From contig CAJHZI010000687.1 in the NCBI GenBank assembly GCA_905160935.1, forward strand, positions 124,001-188,000: DNA of 64,000 nt, written 5' to 3'. The DNA is from Enchytraeus crypticus (Eukaryota > Annelida > Clitellata > Enchytraeida > Enchytraeidae). Both the position numbers and the translations under genes were made by a program. How positions within the stretch are numbered: position 1 is the first letter of the stretch; every line of letters begins with the position of its first letter. Below the pieces are notes generated by a model that worked only from the letters and a program-made list of their open reading frames with translations, did no database searches and was not told the origin of the DNA. Below, piece after piece: positions 10,755-24,194 of this stretch.

Positions 10755-10935
10755 GGAACATGTTCCTCAGCAATTTTGAAACTCCTCTACAGGAAATTGT
10801 ACCTCCACAATATGAATTTACACGTACACAATTGGAATTTGACCCTCTTTCATAGGAATCTGAATCGTCTCTTAAGGAATTTGATCCTCGACCGTCTGGA
10901 AATCGTACCGTTCATGAAATGTCAGCTGTCCTTCT
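10755..10935 (+). repeat. Degenerate ~21-bp tandem repeat
   Basis: Five to seven imperfect units of 'ggaawttgwmcctc' spaced 20-22 bp apart. It looks slightly coding because of the period, but in-frame stops interrupt every frame long enough to matter. Confidence 0.55.
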
Positions 10936-11210
10936 TGAAAAAAGAAATTTATTCTTATATAAAATTACGTTAGTTCAGTAGCAACTTTAATAACTTAATA
11001 GTATTAGATATACATGTATAATTGGCATACAACTGGAGCGAAGATGATGAAACATATCTACAATTATATATACAGTACATCACATGCTTTTATGTCGATT
11101 TGCATTTAACCTGCTTTACATTTTTAAAGACATTTTATGGAATATTGAGTATTCCGTATTTTTTAATTTGTGTAAAAATAATTGAATAATTAATCTAATA
11201 TGTACTTATT

Positions 11211-11257
11211 TAAGGAAATGTCAGGGACGTAGAGCCTACGTCCCTGACATTTCCTTA
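11211..11257. repeat. Perfect 22-bp stem, 3-nt loop palindrome
   Basis: The sequence from 'taaggaaatgtcagggacgtag' through loop agc to its exact complement forms a perfect hairpin. It stands alone in AT-rich DNA. Confidence 0.95.
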
Positions 11258-11688
11258 CGGGGAGGAACCGGACGGTAAATTCTTATTGATGGATTTTTGA
11301 TTATTGATTTTTATTTACTTATAAGAGCCACTGAGCCTACTCTCTTTAGAGAGACGATAGCCGCTAATACGATAGGAGTTTAATATTTGCCTATTAAGCA
11401 ATTTCCTTACACAATCAATTCCTTTATGTGATTGATAGATTTACGCAAAATTACGATTATCTATGTATATTGTCGATTGACTTCAATCACAAGTGTAAAT
11501 GTACTTACTTATCTAAATTGATTGATCTGATATATAAATTTATTATATTTATAGAACTCGTATGACTAATTTAAACTAATATTAATATCAAATATACTAG
11601 ATATCATAAATCTAATTAATTGATTTCACTACTAGCCAGCATACCTTGATAATTCGTAAACCTAACATCTTTCAGAAATTGACAAAAT

Positions 11689-12020
11689 AATAACAACAAT
11701 TAGAGTGCTACTGTCGGCTATGACTACACTGAGCACTATTGAGACAAACCCAAGCCTGTTAGCGAAAAGAAGGTCCTAAGCGGTGCAATTTTCAAAGTCC
11801 AGAAAGCCAGTCCAAAAATAAATGGAAATAAAGAAAGGGAGGCTTACGTGCTGGTAGTAACTCGTGGACATTGGATGGAAAAGAGAGATGGAAAAGGTAG
11901 GTCTTCAACTGCCTATGGAACTGCTCATATGAAAGTACAGGCTAGTGTGATTCAAACGAAGACTTCTGAAGAGTGGATGGAAGAGAATTCCAGATCTGCG
12001 GTTCAGATCTGGAAAGAACA
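11689..12020 (-). mobile_element. LINE-B 3' fragment
   Basis: Shares sequence with 17985-18300, 22497-22630, 43345-43486 and (inverted) 37490-37760. The best copy reads on the minus strand as IWNSLP...FHRQLKTYLFHLSF, a typical LINE ORF end, followed by about 150 bp of 3' UTR ending in aacaacaa-type sequence. All copies are 5'-truncated. Confidence 0.65.
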
Positions 12021-12437
12021 ATAAGATAGCTAACGGCGTGAAGGTAAGCTAGGTCTCACAAGAGTAATTAAATTAGACGACCGAGTAACAGAAGGCAGCA
12101 GTGCTTTAATAAAGGAAGACCTATAACTTTGTCAAGGGTTGTTATGGACTTATAGTCCATCACCATATAATCACCCATAATTATTCCTTCCTTAAAACCT
12201 TCCATCGCCTCCGTCACTACCACCTCGAAAAAGAGTTATGATGTAAATATAACATAATACCATCATATACGTTAACATGCACACAGACAATGAGAAAGCT
12301 AAGCCTCAATGCCTAGTGCTGACGAGGCTGAAACGAATATTACGAAGAAATTCTATCGAATTTAATTTCAATACCGACGTAAAAATAATATATTCAACAA
12401 TAATAACTGTGATTTCAAAGAGAAGAACTTATAAAGT

Positions 12438-12600
12438 TCAAAAAGCTAAGGCTAAGTTTAACGTCAGTTTTGCTGATGAACAGCATGTCAGCGACGAGTA
12501 GAGCACAGGCATTTGAACCTTGCACCAACTGATCCGATGTCGAACAACTTGCCAACAAGCCACAGGTTCAGCCCGGTAATATGCCTTGGCTATATGGCAT
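12438..12600 (-). repeat. SINE-A copy
   Basis: The minus strand carries the family's tRNA-like body and 'gacgttaaac' tail. Diverged copy; see the copy at 38968-39110 for the clearest boxes. Confidence 0.6.
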
Positions 12601-12939
12601 GCCATCACCGTTACCAAATATTCATAACTCTAATTTCCTTGATAGGGGCCTACTATTTTCACGGGCACAGAAAAATAAATTCGCAAAATATGACATGTGA
12701 ACACAGATAACTGGGTACAAGAAGTGTATGGCAGGAAATAAGCAGAAGACCCCATAAGTAAAGTTTGGTATGTTGTATAGTCTTCAAGAATGAAAAGGAA
12801 TTAAATAGTCAAGCCAATCCAATGAGCAAAGAATATTTACAGATATTAACAGATTGAAAGAAGTCTTTTAAAAGACAGAAATCATTCATCATCAGCTTCC
12901 CTTGAATCCTAGTTTAACTAGGGTCGGAATACGAATAGA

Positions 12940-13254
12940 TTGTCTCAAATCCACTCTGTCCTACATCATTTCATTCACCAGTCAATCCCGTATTTGAGAC
13001 TTTTCCATTCGTTTAAATTTGTGTATCAATTTCTGCAGACTAGGCGCTCCAAAACAATAAGACAGCAAACGAAAAGGTTGGCAGAAAATGACGTTCATTA
13101 CGAGTCTAAACAAGCGGATACATACAATGTGCATGGAAATGATCAGAACACCAAAAAACAGAAACATATGGAAGAACATGACCATGACCGCACAGGCTTA
13201 GAACAAGCACGGCACTTGAAGAAGACGAGGGAACAATCCACATTTTGTATATAA
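12940..13254 (+). other. Open, hydrophilic stretch of unknown nature
   Basis: A plausible acceptor (tgtgtatcaatttctgcag, ending about 13039) is followed by 70 open codons rich in Lys, Gln, Glu and His, ending in a stop at 13252-13254. I recognise no domain and find no partner exon. The codons before the acceptor overlap a repeat-E end. It could be a terminal exon of an unseen gene, or chance. Confidence 0.15.
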
Positions 13255-13479
13255 GCATGTAGGTGATAAATGCAGCCATGCGCAAGCTTGAAAAATCAGT
13301 GAAGAAACTAGATCAATGTATGTCAAACACTTTACTACAATGTAACATAAATCAATGGAGATGTTTGTCATGTAGCAACTATTAGCATCGGTCATTGACT
13401 CTGGATCCGCTGCTTGTCCTTTATTCTTCTTTCTAGTTCTTCGTTCTCTCTTCTATCAATTAGTTCCATCTCACGAACC

Positions 13480-13770
13480 AGCTATTTAATCAAACATTAA
13501 TTGATTTATTAATAAATGAAGAAAACCAACGATCGATCCATTAATTAATCCATCAGTCAATTAATCAGCCAATCAATCAATTTAATAGTTAATCGATAAA
13601 TAAATGTATCAATTAATTACTCTTTGAATGATAATCACAATCAACTAATTAATCAATCCAATCAGTCAATTCATCAATCATTCACGCAATCAATCACTTA
13701 ATTCAACAGCAAGATATGTTATCAAAAAATTCTTAATCAATAACTAATTATAACTAATTATAACTAATTA
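13480..13770. repeat. Degenerate AATCAATC-type repeat
   Basis: Dense, imperfect aatcaatyaatt motifs with tandem 'ataactaatt' copies near 13740. Confidence 0.8.
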
Positions 13771-14129
13771 TAGATAACTATTTAAATGATCAGTTTTTCA
13801 CTTCTGAAATAGAATGTAACAGTTTTCGCCTGCATTATTTTACATCTAATTCTAGTCTAGTATTGATAGAAAATATGAGTTAATAAATTACTAGATTTCA
13901 ATACAATATTACAGTAAAAAGACGAACCATTCTATCACTTTACATGTTTAAACCATGATGCAGTTTTTTTAGTTCATTATCCTTCCCACAAACTGAGAAA
14001 TATCCGAGATTTTACACTAAGACACGCTAGCCTTCGAATAGAACCCATGAGAATCAAAAATATATCTAAGGATCGGTCATTTTAAATTTTCAGATTATAA
14101 CAGTTGCTCTCTACTACTTTTTGTTACCC

Positions 14130-14415
14130 CTATTGTGTCCGGGTTGCTGAAAATAGATCAGCCGTGGACTGAGCGTGTCATAATGGCGGCAAAGCAGCTT
14201 TAAGATTCAAACCATCGTTATAAAGGGCGTTCGGTTTATGGGCACCTAGGCTCCAGAAATTGTAAAAGAAAAATTTAAATAGTAATTGAAAGAAGGTCTG
14301 TTCTTATCCCGACCCTAGTTAAGCTGGGATTCAAGGGAAATGATGATGATTATGATGATTATGATGATGATAATGACTATGATGATGATGATGATGATGA
14401 TACTGATGATGATGA
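14130..14415 (+). repeat. Repeat element E with GAT tail
   Basis: Starts 'tgtgtccgggttgctgaa' and ends 'cgaccctagttaagctggga' plus 'ttcaaggg', followed by a (GAT)n run. The same head, middle ('cacctaggctccagaaa') and tail occur at 35120-35325 and, inverted, 45565-45725. Tails alone occur at 12885-12925(-), 17370-17425(-), 32605-32660 and 44278-44325. The fixed 3' end plus simple-repeat tail suggests a SINE. Confidence 0.75.
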
Positions 14416-15179
14416 CCAGCTGTTCTCAGCATTAAGTCGTATTAGCAATATTTGTTATTAGATAGTAGGCTAGCACACCAGAGAAATCTCAGTTTCTATT
14501 ATGTGACGATATTTAGAGCCAGAGCCAAGAGAATTCATCTCCTTCAAGAACTTCTCTCTTTCAGAGATCTCATTCTGAACTAAAAACAGTTTCAAAAATA
14601 ACCATACGAGAAGCCTTGATATTTATTACAACACATCAAATGATGGTTTTAACATTTCGGTCAAATGTTAATTTAATCGAATTTAACAATGTTGTTTACA
14701 GCTCTGTATCTTGTTCCTTCTTCATTTAACGTCCGTAGTTTTGTTCAACGAGGACTGATGCAAGTAAACTAATGCTGACTGTGTTTTACATTTTGCCAAA
14801 TGGACGGACTGATTTCTATAGCATCAAATACTTCATTTCTACGATATCTTTCTATGCAATGTTATGTTATGTTATGTTGCCCCTTCACAGTCGCTGAATA
14901 ACAAATTCATGAAATGAATAAGTAATAAATAATCTTTTTCACCGACCTATATGGTAGTACACATCAGCAGAAACAAATCAACGAACAAACACCGAGCACA
15001 TTATGAAACTATCATAAATACACATAAATAAATAAATGCACATAAAGAAATTCACGGAATGAATAAGTAATTGCCTTATTTATTCTTCCAGTGAATCAAT
15101 TAATATCAGACGACTGACACTTGCATAAGAAGCACAGAATAAAATTGAAACTTACAAAGAATCTATCAAGCGAATGAAA

Positions 15180-15640
15180 TAACTCCTTGATGAATCAATC
15201 AACAGATCAATCAAGATCAATCAAGATCAATCAAGATCAATCAGTCAACAGATTAATCACGATCAATCAGTCAACAGATCAATCATGACCAATCAGTCAA
15301 CAGATCAATCATGATCAATCAGTCAACAGATAATTCATGATCAATCAGTCAACAGATCAATCAAGATCAATCAGTCAACAGATCAATCACGATCAACCAG
15401 TCAACAGATAATTTATGATCAACCAGTAAACAGAACAATGATGATCAATCATGATTATTCAGTCAACAGTTCAATCAGTCAACAGATCAATCATAATCAT
15501 TCAGTCAACAGATTAACCATGACCAATCATGATAAATCAGTCAACAGGTCAATCACAATCAATCATGATCAATCAGTCAGCAGATCAATTAATCACGATC
15601 AATCATGATCAATCATAGACTACATAGAGTGGCAAATTTT
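15180..15640. repeat. GATCAATCAGTCAACA tandem array
   Basis: About 30 imperfect units built from 'gatcaatcagtcaacagatcaatcatgatcaatc', with a higher-order unit of about 30-45 bp. Related degenerate 'aatcaatcattcaatc' repeats continue at 15850-16060. Confidence 0.9.
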
Positions 15641-16059
15641 CTTCTATTAGCCAGCGATCAGTCAGATTACATAGCGACTAGTTTGATGAGAGAACAAGTT
15701 CATACTTTCAGTGAATCTATCGACAGGTGGCGCCTCTGGTGGAGGTGACTCACAGTGTTGCTGCTTAGAGGTCATTGAACCTGCAGGTCCTCTCTCATCT
15801 CCATAAGCCATAATGTTAACCAGCTTCTCCTTGTCCTTATCATATCTGCCTCCTACATCAATCAGTCAATCAGCCAACCAATCCATCTCTCAACACATCA
15901 ATCATTCAATTAATCACTCAATCGATTCATAAATCAATCGTTGAGTTAATCAACCAACCAATCCATCTCTCAATACATCAGTCATTCAATCAATCACTCA
16001 ATCAATCGATTCATAAATCAATCGTTCAGTCAGTCAACCAACCAATTAGTGAGTCAAAT

Positions 16060-17940
16060 GTTATTCTATATAAATCAATCGATTAAATAAATATATTTGT
16101 CTCCTACACCGATGAATTTTTATACAAATTAATCATTTACAAGAGCCAGCTCTTTGAAACAAACTCAGCTTCACTATTCCCAATGTTAGTCAGTCAGTTA
16201 CTACTGTTATACCTCCATCAAATAATCAAATAAACTTCTATCCACCTTTCTTAATCAACTCCCTTAAAAATAAAGCCTTCATTTACCCCATAATCATTCT
16301 ATTAGCGTTTAATGCTCAATGCGATGCAGGAAGAAACATAATAATAATAATAATAATAATAATATAAAGGTTTAAAGTCCATTTCCTCATCCAAGTATGA
16401 TGTCAGGGACGTCATGTTCATGACATACATGAAAAACATTCTCAACCTATGGTAAGCACACTTTGTATTAATCTTATTGTTTTTAAGCAATGATTAAACT
16501 AATGAATCTATTAAACAATTTCATTATTCCATGATTCTCCTAGTCAATTCTACACAAAATACTCATATCAAGAACAATGCCACTGTTCAGCAGAAACTCT
16601 TGATAGAAAATGAGGTGTTGCAGTGATTTACTTAAGTTCAATTATATTAAACATTTAAACTGTTACTCATATTAACTTTAGTAACTCATCCGATTTCTTG
16701 CAAATACTTTACACAGAATATTACAGATACTACATGTTACATCATATTACATGCTGTAAGACCTCATACTTTGCAGTTACATTACAGAGCTTTACTTCTT
16801 TTAGCAAATTAAGCATTCGGCATAGTTTTGATACAGCCAATCTAAATGACCACTTTAAAGAACATATAGGCAATGATACTGGTTGGATGTCTGAATGTAT
16901 AGTAAGCTTGAGAAGTAGAAAGATGACCAGCTAGACCATCTTTGAGATATCGCTTCTGATACCTTAACAGACGATAAACTTAGCACTATAGCTTTTAGAA
17001 GATTCAAAGATTTACTGCCAACTACTGACCAAATTTAGTGAGAGGCGCAGGGTGATATCTCTCTCTTTCATACGCCCCTGAAGCCTCAATCTGATCCTTA
17101 TTTCTCATTTTAGATGAGTAGTTTCTGTTAGCAATTAGAAGTTTACAATGAGAATAGTGAGAGCACTGAGTATTTTGATAAATTGCAATTTGTAAAATTT
17201 GTGTTTTTGTTTATAATCAATTTGCTCAGATTGCTAAATAACAGACTTTAGCTTGACAAATAATAACATGTATTTAAATCAGTATCACTGCATAATGTGA
17301 TCGATACTGATCAGTATTTTAATCAATTATAGGAATTTTTGTCAATTGCATCAGTATTTTAATAAATAGCATCATCATCACCATCATCTTCCCTTAAATC
17401 CCAGTTCAACTAGAGTCTGGATATGAAGAGACCTTCACCAATCCTCAATGTCCCACACCATGTCACCAATCAATCCCTTATTTATTATGTCCTTCTTAGT
17501 AACCACGTCAGTTCTGGTATACCTATCTGTAGCTAAATTTTCATAAGTAGCAAAGAATATAAATAGTACCATTGACATGAATCACTTTTGTCTATGTCTT
17601 AAAATAGATAACATTACATAGTTAATAAAAAAACACATTTATTTTGTACTAATTTATATTATTATTTGTTAAATTTGACTGTAAGAACTAACTTTCCGTA
17701 ATGATCAAAAACTGATTTAGTGCAGAGAAGCCTCTGTGTGGATCAATTAGTCCTTCATTTCAGCAGCTGAATTGTCACATAAAAGAGTAAATTCGTGAAG
17801 TACATGAATGTTGTATAATTAAGAACCTTGGGTTGAGAACTATCTGACCAGAAACAGTTCGTCGACAGGTTGGGGCACTTGCTGATTTGAGAGAATTATC
17901 CATCTTCTGACTGGGCTTAGGCAATGATTTACCATCTTCA
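16060..17940. other. Intergenic AT-rich DNA
   Basis: Holds an (ATA)n run (16335-16365), an inverted repeat-E tail (17370-17425) and a short 'FRRFKDLLP'-reading fragment near 16995-17045 that may be a LINE ORF end. Nothing else is recognised. Confidence 0.5.
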
Positions 17941-17984
17941 AGAATTCAATGTAGAAGAATTAAAAATATAAATAACATAACATA

Positions 17985-18300
17985 TAACATAACAACAATT
18001 AGAGTACTACAGTCATCAATGACAACATCGAACCCTATTGAGACAAAATCAAGCCGGCGAGCATAAAGAAGGTCCAAAAGCGGTGCAAATTCCAAAATCC
18101 AGATAATCAGTCCAAAGTAAGACGAATTAAAGAAAAGGAGGTTTCGGCGCAGGTCGCTGCTCATAGACACTGGATGGAAAAGAGAGATGGAAAAGATAGG
18201 TCTTCAACTGCCTATGGAACTGCTCATAGGAAAGCCAAGGCCGATGTGCCTCAAATGAAGATTTCCGAAGAATGGATGGAAGAGAATTCCAGATCATTAA
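17985..18300 (-). mobile_element. LINE-B 3' fragment, best copy
   Basis: The minus strand reads an open end of a LINE ORF (IWNSLP, then FHRQLKTYLFHLSF) followed by a 3' UTR that matches the other LINE-B copies almost base for base. Truncated at the 5' end. Confidence 0.7.
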
Positions 18301-18309
18301 ATACAGCCT

Positions 18310-18696
18310 CAATAATCAGAAATTCTTAAATAAAGCACTCTTACCTATTTTCAGTAACACTTACAAATATTTTATCTAAATGTGTCTCAGAAATTATTAA
18401 CAAATGTCTTAACTATGGTTCAGAAACTTTTCACAAATCATATCTCTCTGTCTCAGAAATATCTAACAAACCGTGAAGGTTAAATAACATATATGAATGT
18501 AAGAATGTGCAACACTGCCCATTGGCAAAGAACTTATCCAGTACAAAGAGACTAAAGTGCTGACAACTTAGTCCTTCACTACTGCAGCTGAATTGTTCAC
18601 ATTTTGTGGTAGTGTTTGGCTTAAGTTAATATTTTTGATCAAAGGGACAAAAAATTAGATTAATTACTTAAATGTATTGCAATAATATAATCATCA

Positions 18697-18733
<37 letters not shown>

Positions 18734-19560
18734 TAATAATAGTAAGTATATCTATAAAGCGTCACTCAATACTAAATGCCACAGTAGCGCTGATCAGTGA
18801 TTCACTGTTCAGTTCGTTTAACTGAAAAATTCATCTACGGAATAAATTACAAAATCACACATCTATTAGCCAATATAGCGCAGTAAAGACTAAAACTCAA
18901 TACCGTAAGCTAATAGATAGAAAACGTTTTTTAATATCGTAAAGCTATATTTTCATGATTTTAAGACAAGACAGAAACTACTACAGATAGGATTGTTTTA
19001 GCTATGCAAAATAATTTTTTTAATCAGCTACATCAAATATTTATAATGTAACGGCTGAAAGAATATGGGGAAAGTTTACAAATGAAGTTAAAAAAACTGT
19101 TACGAACTTCAGGAGTTCTGTTAGCCATGGACCAACTTGACTATCCAATCACTAAATTTGACCATCAAACTATTCACAAATATTCAGCCATTCAGTAGAT
19201 ATATTCTGCAATAATTATGAAGTGGTATTAACTATCAAATACTCATCGAACAGGCAATATATAGAATATTAGTTAACTTGTTTGAAGCATTAATTTATAA
19301 TACATATTAACAAATATGTCTTATACTAAATTGTATTATACAATTAAATCAAAACCTTTAATAATGTTGCTTAGTTCTTTCCTTTGTTGATTGGTTAACC
19401 TTGATTCATTCATCATTGCTAAAATAAATACATACAATAAGTAAAGTGGCAAAATGTTCATTCAGAGTTGATATTAAATGTCACATGCAAAATTAACTAC
19501 AGCTGTACGAAGCTTTTTTAATAGCAATTTAGTTTATCCGAACAATTTCCCCAAAACCAT
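18310..19560. other. Intergenic AT-rich DNA
   Basis: Contains an (AAT)n microsatellite (18698-18742). I see no exon, RNA gene or element end. Confidence 0.5.
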
Positions 19561-19564
19561 ACTA

Positions 19565-20415
19565 CAAGGTGTTTTTTATAACTGCTACCCCAAATTGTTT
19601 TTACAATAAAGTCATAAGAAGTGGACCGATGTTCTTGAAAATTACAGTACTTGACCAGCAGCCAATTCTACCAAACATAGAGAAATTTCGTTAGAATATC
19701 TTTAATAACGTGATAGTTATAGTTTTGTGAAAATGAGTGGGGTCAGATAAGAAATTTCCAGTACACTATTACAGGTGTGTTACATGCAGCGTAAAATTAT
19801 CTCTATAAAAATAACAGCGAACATGTCACAAAATGTCAGCTAATACAATTTTGAAGAGCAATCACTGCTTTGCAAAATGACGTAAAATACGTGCTGATAT
19901 ATTCTTAATTGACAAAGTTATTGAACTTTTAATGCATGCATTGCTTGTCTGGGTACAACCTGTTATCACCGCAGCCACTGCAGCAGTGTCCTCAAGCGCA
20001 ACAGTTAAAATACCTTCTTCGTTATTCACTTCATTCAATGCATGCATAAAAAGTTCAATAACTTTGTCAATTAAGAACATATCAGCACGTATTTTACGTT
20101 GTTTTGAAAAGAAATGATTGCTCTTCAAAATTGCATTAGCAAAAATTGTACATTGCGTATTAGCTAGTATTTTTATAGAGATAATCTACGGTAAATGTAA
20201 CATGCCCGTAAACCTGTATTGGAAATTTCTTAGCTGACCCCACTCCTATTCGCAAAACTGTAAGTTTCACGTTATTAAAGATATTCAAGCGTAATTTCTG
20301 TATGTTTTGTAGAATTGGTTACTGGTCAAGTGCTGTAAATTTTAAGAACATCGGTCAACTTTTTACGACTTTATTGTTAAAATAATTTGGGATATCAGTT
20401 ATAAAAAACACAGTG
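19565..20415. mobile_element. Foldback / MITE-like element with ~390-bp inverted arms, TA target
   Basis: The left arm (about 19565-19950) and right arm (about 20035-20415) are inverted copies over their whole length, around a spacer of about 85 bp. The ends read CAAGGTGTTTTTTATAACTG on the left and, on the other strand, CACTGTGTTTTTTATAACTG on the right. TA dinucleotides flank both ends (19563-19564, 20416-20417), as for Tc1/mariner-type insertion. There is no transposase. Two short reading frames on opposite strands share the same residues only because of the palindrome. Confidence 0.85.
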
Positions 20416-21042
20416 TATTAGTCTGGCAAGTATGCCATACAATGAGTATTAATTTCATAGATAGATTGTATTAACACTAGAATCTCCATATGCTAGCTCA
20501 GGCTTCTCTTCAAGAAAACTTTAAAACTCAACTTATCACCAAGAAGATTAAATGAAACTTATTTCAGCAAGTAGCCCACTAAAGGAGGATCACTTTATAA
20601 TTGGAAAAATTCTAAACAATGCTAATATGAATTCTAATTGAATTTTGCTATTAAACACTCCAACAATGCAGTAGGGTGCATTTAGACACAATTAACTCTG
20701 TAGAAATAATAACATGGTATCATACTAAAATTAATTAGCAAATTTTTACTTACTGTTTATAAGATTTTGGGTTTCCTGACTATATGTAACCCGATGCCCG
20801 TGTAGAAGACCACTAGGAGCATATCCTTTAGGTGGCTCTGCCATTTTATATTTTCAGTTAGACCTGTTTAATTAATTTTACAGCTATGAAGCTTCCCCAA
20901 TTTCTTAAAACCTCTTTTTGTGTCAAATATCAACAGCAAGTATAACTGTCATAGATTTTTCATTACATTTCTATTTTCGTTTAGATAGCTGCACAAGATA
21001 ATAGCTATACTTTTAAAAGTAATATATAAATGTGAACCGTTT

Positions 21043-22190
21043 CTAGCATCAGACGACCTTCAATTTGGTTTTAAAAAGGGGATAGGATGTTCTAATGCTA
21101 TATTTGTTTTTAGTCAAGCAGTGAAGTATTTTAATTCGAAAGGGAGCTCAAGGCAACTTTAGATTTTAAAAAGGCGTATGATAAAATTAATCACTATAAA
21201 CTCCTGTCATCTTTGGTTAAGCATGGTATTCCAGTGTGGGTTATAGTACTGCTACATGATTGGTATAACAAACTATTCGTTAATGTTAGATGGAGGGGGT
21301 GTGTATCTAGGGGGTTTTCAGAGAGAAGTGGTGTACGACAGGGTAGTTCTATTTCTCCTGCGTTATTTAATGTGTTTATAAATACATTTATTCTTGCTTT
21401 AAAAGATAATAATATTGGATGTCAATTTTGTGGTCAGTACGTTGGCATTATTATGTATGCTGATGATTTACTTTTAATCTTGGCTAGCGTTGCTGGTCTT
21501 CAAGAAATGTTAAATACCTGCTACTCAGTTAGTGTGAACACCATGTTAGAATTTAATTATAACAAGTCAAGCTGTGCTGTCATAGGATCAGCTAGTAAAT
21601 ATAATATTGAAAACATGACGCTTGGGGGAAATAAATTAGAATGGTGTACAACCGTTAGATACTTGGGTGCCACGTTTACAGCCGGAAAGAAGCTATTTGT
21701 AGATACAGCTCCAATTAAAAGGAAATTTTATTTGTCAGTTAATTGTATTTTAGGAAAAACTAGGTGTACCGACGACACAGTTAAACTCGCTTTAATGGAG
21801 TCGCATTGTCTTCCGATTCAGCTATAATCATCTACAGCCGTTAGTTATTCCAAAGAGCAGCTTGTTGATCTTGATGCATGTTGGAACTCAGTGTATCGAC
21901 GAATCTTTGGTTTTAATCGCTGGGATTCTGTCAGGGTATTTGTTGCGGGATTAGGCCGAATGGATTTTGCTTCAATTCGTGCTTATTTATGTTTGAAATT
22001 TTACAAAGAAGGAATTAAGTCATGTAATTTAGTTTTTTAGGCGTATTAAGACGGTCCATCTTTTCAAAAGACTTGAGAACTCTATGTAAAATTGTAAATT
22101 TAGAATTAAATTACCAATCTTTAATCGAAATATCGTTACGCAATATGAAACAAAATGTCTATAACAATTTTTGTGGAAGCGCTCTAGTGT
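21043..22190 (+). pseudogene. Decayed LINE reverse transcriptase
   Basis: Non-LTR retrotransposon RT fragment, 5'-truncated and broken by frameshifts. The first block reads DLQFGFKKGIGCSNAIFVFS (RT motif around QFGF.kg.s). After a frameshift near 21160 comes TLDFKKAYDKINHYKL, then RSGVRQGSSISPALFNVFIN and IIMYADDLLL with the catalytic YADD at 21456-21467. A second break lies near 21825. The continuation has DACWNSVYRRIFGF and LGRMDFASIRAYL, typical of the C-terminal thumb/connection of CR1/Jockey-like elements. The open part (21213-21827) is 204 codons. The clade is my inference; RTE or L2 relatives are possible. No endonuclease domain is visible. Confidence 0.85.
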
Positions 22191-22496
22191 AAGATTGTTT
22201 AGTTATTGCACTTGTATTTTGTATTCTGCACTTTTTCGGTCTTTGTACGACACTTGTTAATTTTCTTAGTTGTCAAATTTGACGAATAAAAGATCTTCAT
22301 AAATATCTACAAGCACAATATCCACTAGAAACAAGAAACTAATAAAATAATTAAAGTACGACTGCGAATTTTACTTTACACGATAGATTTTCTTTATTTA
22401 CAAATAGTTTCCATGCCAACCGGAGTTGCCACATTCAAATTTCTTCGACGAAATATTCCATGATTCAGAAAGTAAAGTAGACACGAATTAATAATA

Positions 22497-22630
22497 ATAG
22501 CTACAATTAGAGCGCTACAGTCAGCAATGACAACATCGAGCACTATTGAGACAAAATCAAGCCGGTGAGCAAAAAAGAAGGTCCAAGAATGGTGCAAATT
22601 CCAAAATCCAGAAAACCAGTTCAAAGAATT
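22497..22630 (-). mobile_element. LINE-B 3' UTR fragment
   Basis: Near-identical to the 3' portion of the copies at 17985-18300 and 43345-43486. Confidence 0.7.
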
Positions 22631-22854
22631 ATTGTAGTGAAATGATCAACTACGTTGATATTATTTTATTACCGGAACGCCCGTTAGCTAATTTCCGGCA
22701 GATAGCACCGAGAGCCAGCACTGTATGCCGACCGTTGATGGGTTGTGCTTTACTTGTAGTGAGCAGGTATGGGTAATGGAATTTTGTGAAATAATTAAGA
22801 GTCTGACCCACGTAAACAGTTTGACTACATTTCTGTTAATAGTTTGACCACAGA

Positions 22855-23238
22855 CAGCTGCTGCGTGGTTGCAGACAGCTGCGTGGGTGCAGACGCCTAG
22901 CCCATAGAGCTGCAAAGTTTGGCAGTTGAAAGCTCGGAGTTCAGGTACCTCAGTCACAACCAGTTGTGAGTAGATAGAAAAGACAGTGCGCCTAAGTTAT
23001 ACATGTATATTACTGCCACTTTGCGCGTAATTTAAAAAATTGGAATTAATCGCAAGTAGATTAATATTTCTAAGCTAATTACTCACTGATCGTTTAACAT
23101 GGCTAACTAGTAGGGCCTAATCTACCACCTAGTACTAAGTATTAGCATGCTATTCGATGCACTAAATAAAATCTTAATGAAAATTAAGCGTTCATGATAA
23201 TCACAATAGGTGTAAAGACGAACAGTAAATGTGGATTT
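22855..23238 (+). repeat. Segmental duplication, copy 1
   Basis: Runs from 'cagacagctgcgtg' to 'ggtaaatgtggat'-type sequence and is about 90% identical to 24483-24866 in the same orientation. This copy has only two to three units of the 21-bp GACAGCTGCGTGG motif at its left edge. Confidence 0.9.
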
Positions 23239-24194
23239 TGGTGTAAATGAGAAATGCAAGAAATGTGTAAATGAGAAGATACAAAATGATTGTGTACGCC
23301 ATTGGAATACCAGACTTTTGTGAAAACGCGTCATCCGTTGAATTGAATAGTCAATAGATGGTATGAGTTTATTAACTGTACGCCTGAAGCTTATAAAAAT
23401 AAATTAATTTTTATGTGATTGGAATCATATACGAAAATACGAAATCTGGCGAAGAATATTGTTGGGTTCTCTAATCCTCCGTCCATTATAGGAGTTCGGA
23501 AATGGAGTCGTGGGTTCGATTTTTCCAACTCTTCATGCTTTGGCGGTATTAACCTAGAGGATGCAAGGACCTCTTGGACTCTGTTATAGCTACTAATTAT
23601 GGTTATACGGAACAGAGCTTTGGCTTTTTATGGTAGTCTCTTTTGTATTGTTATTTGTTTATATAACTACATGCACGTTCCTTTCGTTTCTATAATCTGT
23701 GCTATGATAAACAAATAAACTATACTAAACGAAAAATTATGAATTAGTGATTTTTCAGGACACTCCCGTAGTTATTCACCCTCGATTCCTGGTGCCGAGA
23801 AACTGAACTAAATAAATTTTATAAATTCTAAAGAATGACAGAATATTCGAATTCACTTAGAGCTTTAAATTACGATGGAGTTTCGCAAAAGAAACGTTTT
23901 GGAGGCTGAAGTTTAGTGTCATCTTACCGTCAGATAGCTTGATTGTTTTTGTGTTGCTTACCGTCTCACCTGATGAAAGATAGCTACCAATCTTTCATCC
24001 CTGCCTTACTGACCTACCGCTGATTATGAAATCATCGACGTTTAAATTATGTTTAACATTTACTTTTTATGGTATTAAATTTATCTCTAGGAACAATGTT
24101 TCAGAAACTAATTTTGAAAAGTTTGAGGCTTGATGTTTGGTAATGAGCTTGTTCTAAAACTTGCTTATCAGACTAGCGGGTGAACTGTTGTAGC

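Noticed and set aside
19862..20128. Two frames on opposite strands sharing NACIKSSITLSIKNISAR
   Set aside because: Identity is produced by the palindrome of the foldback element.
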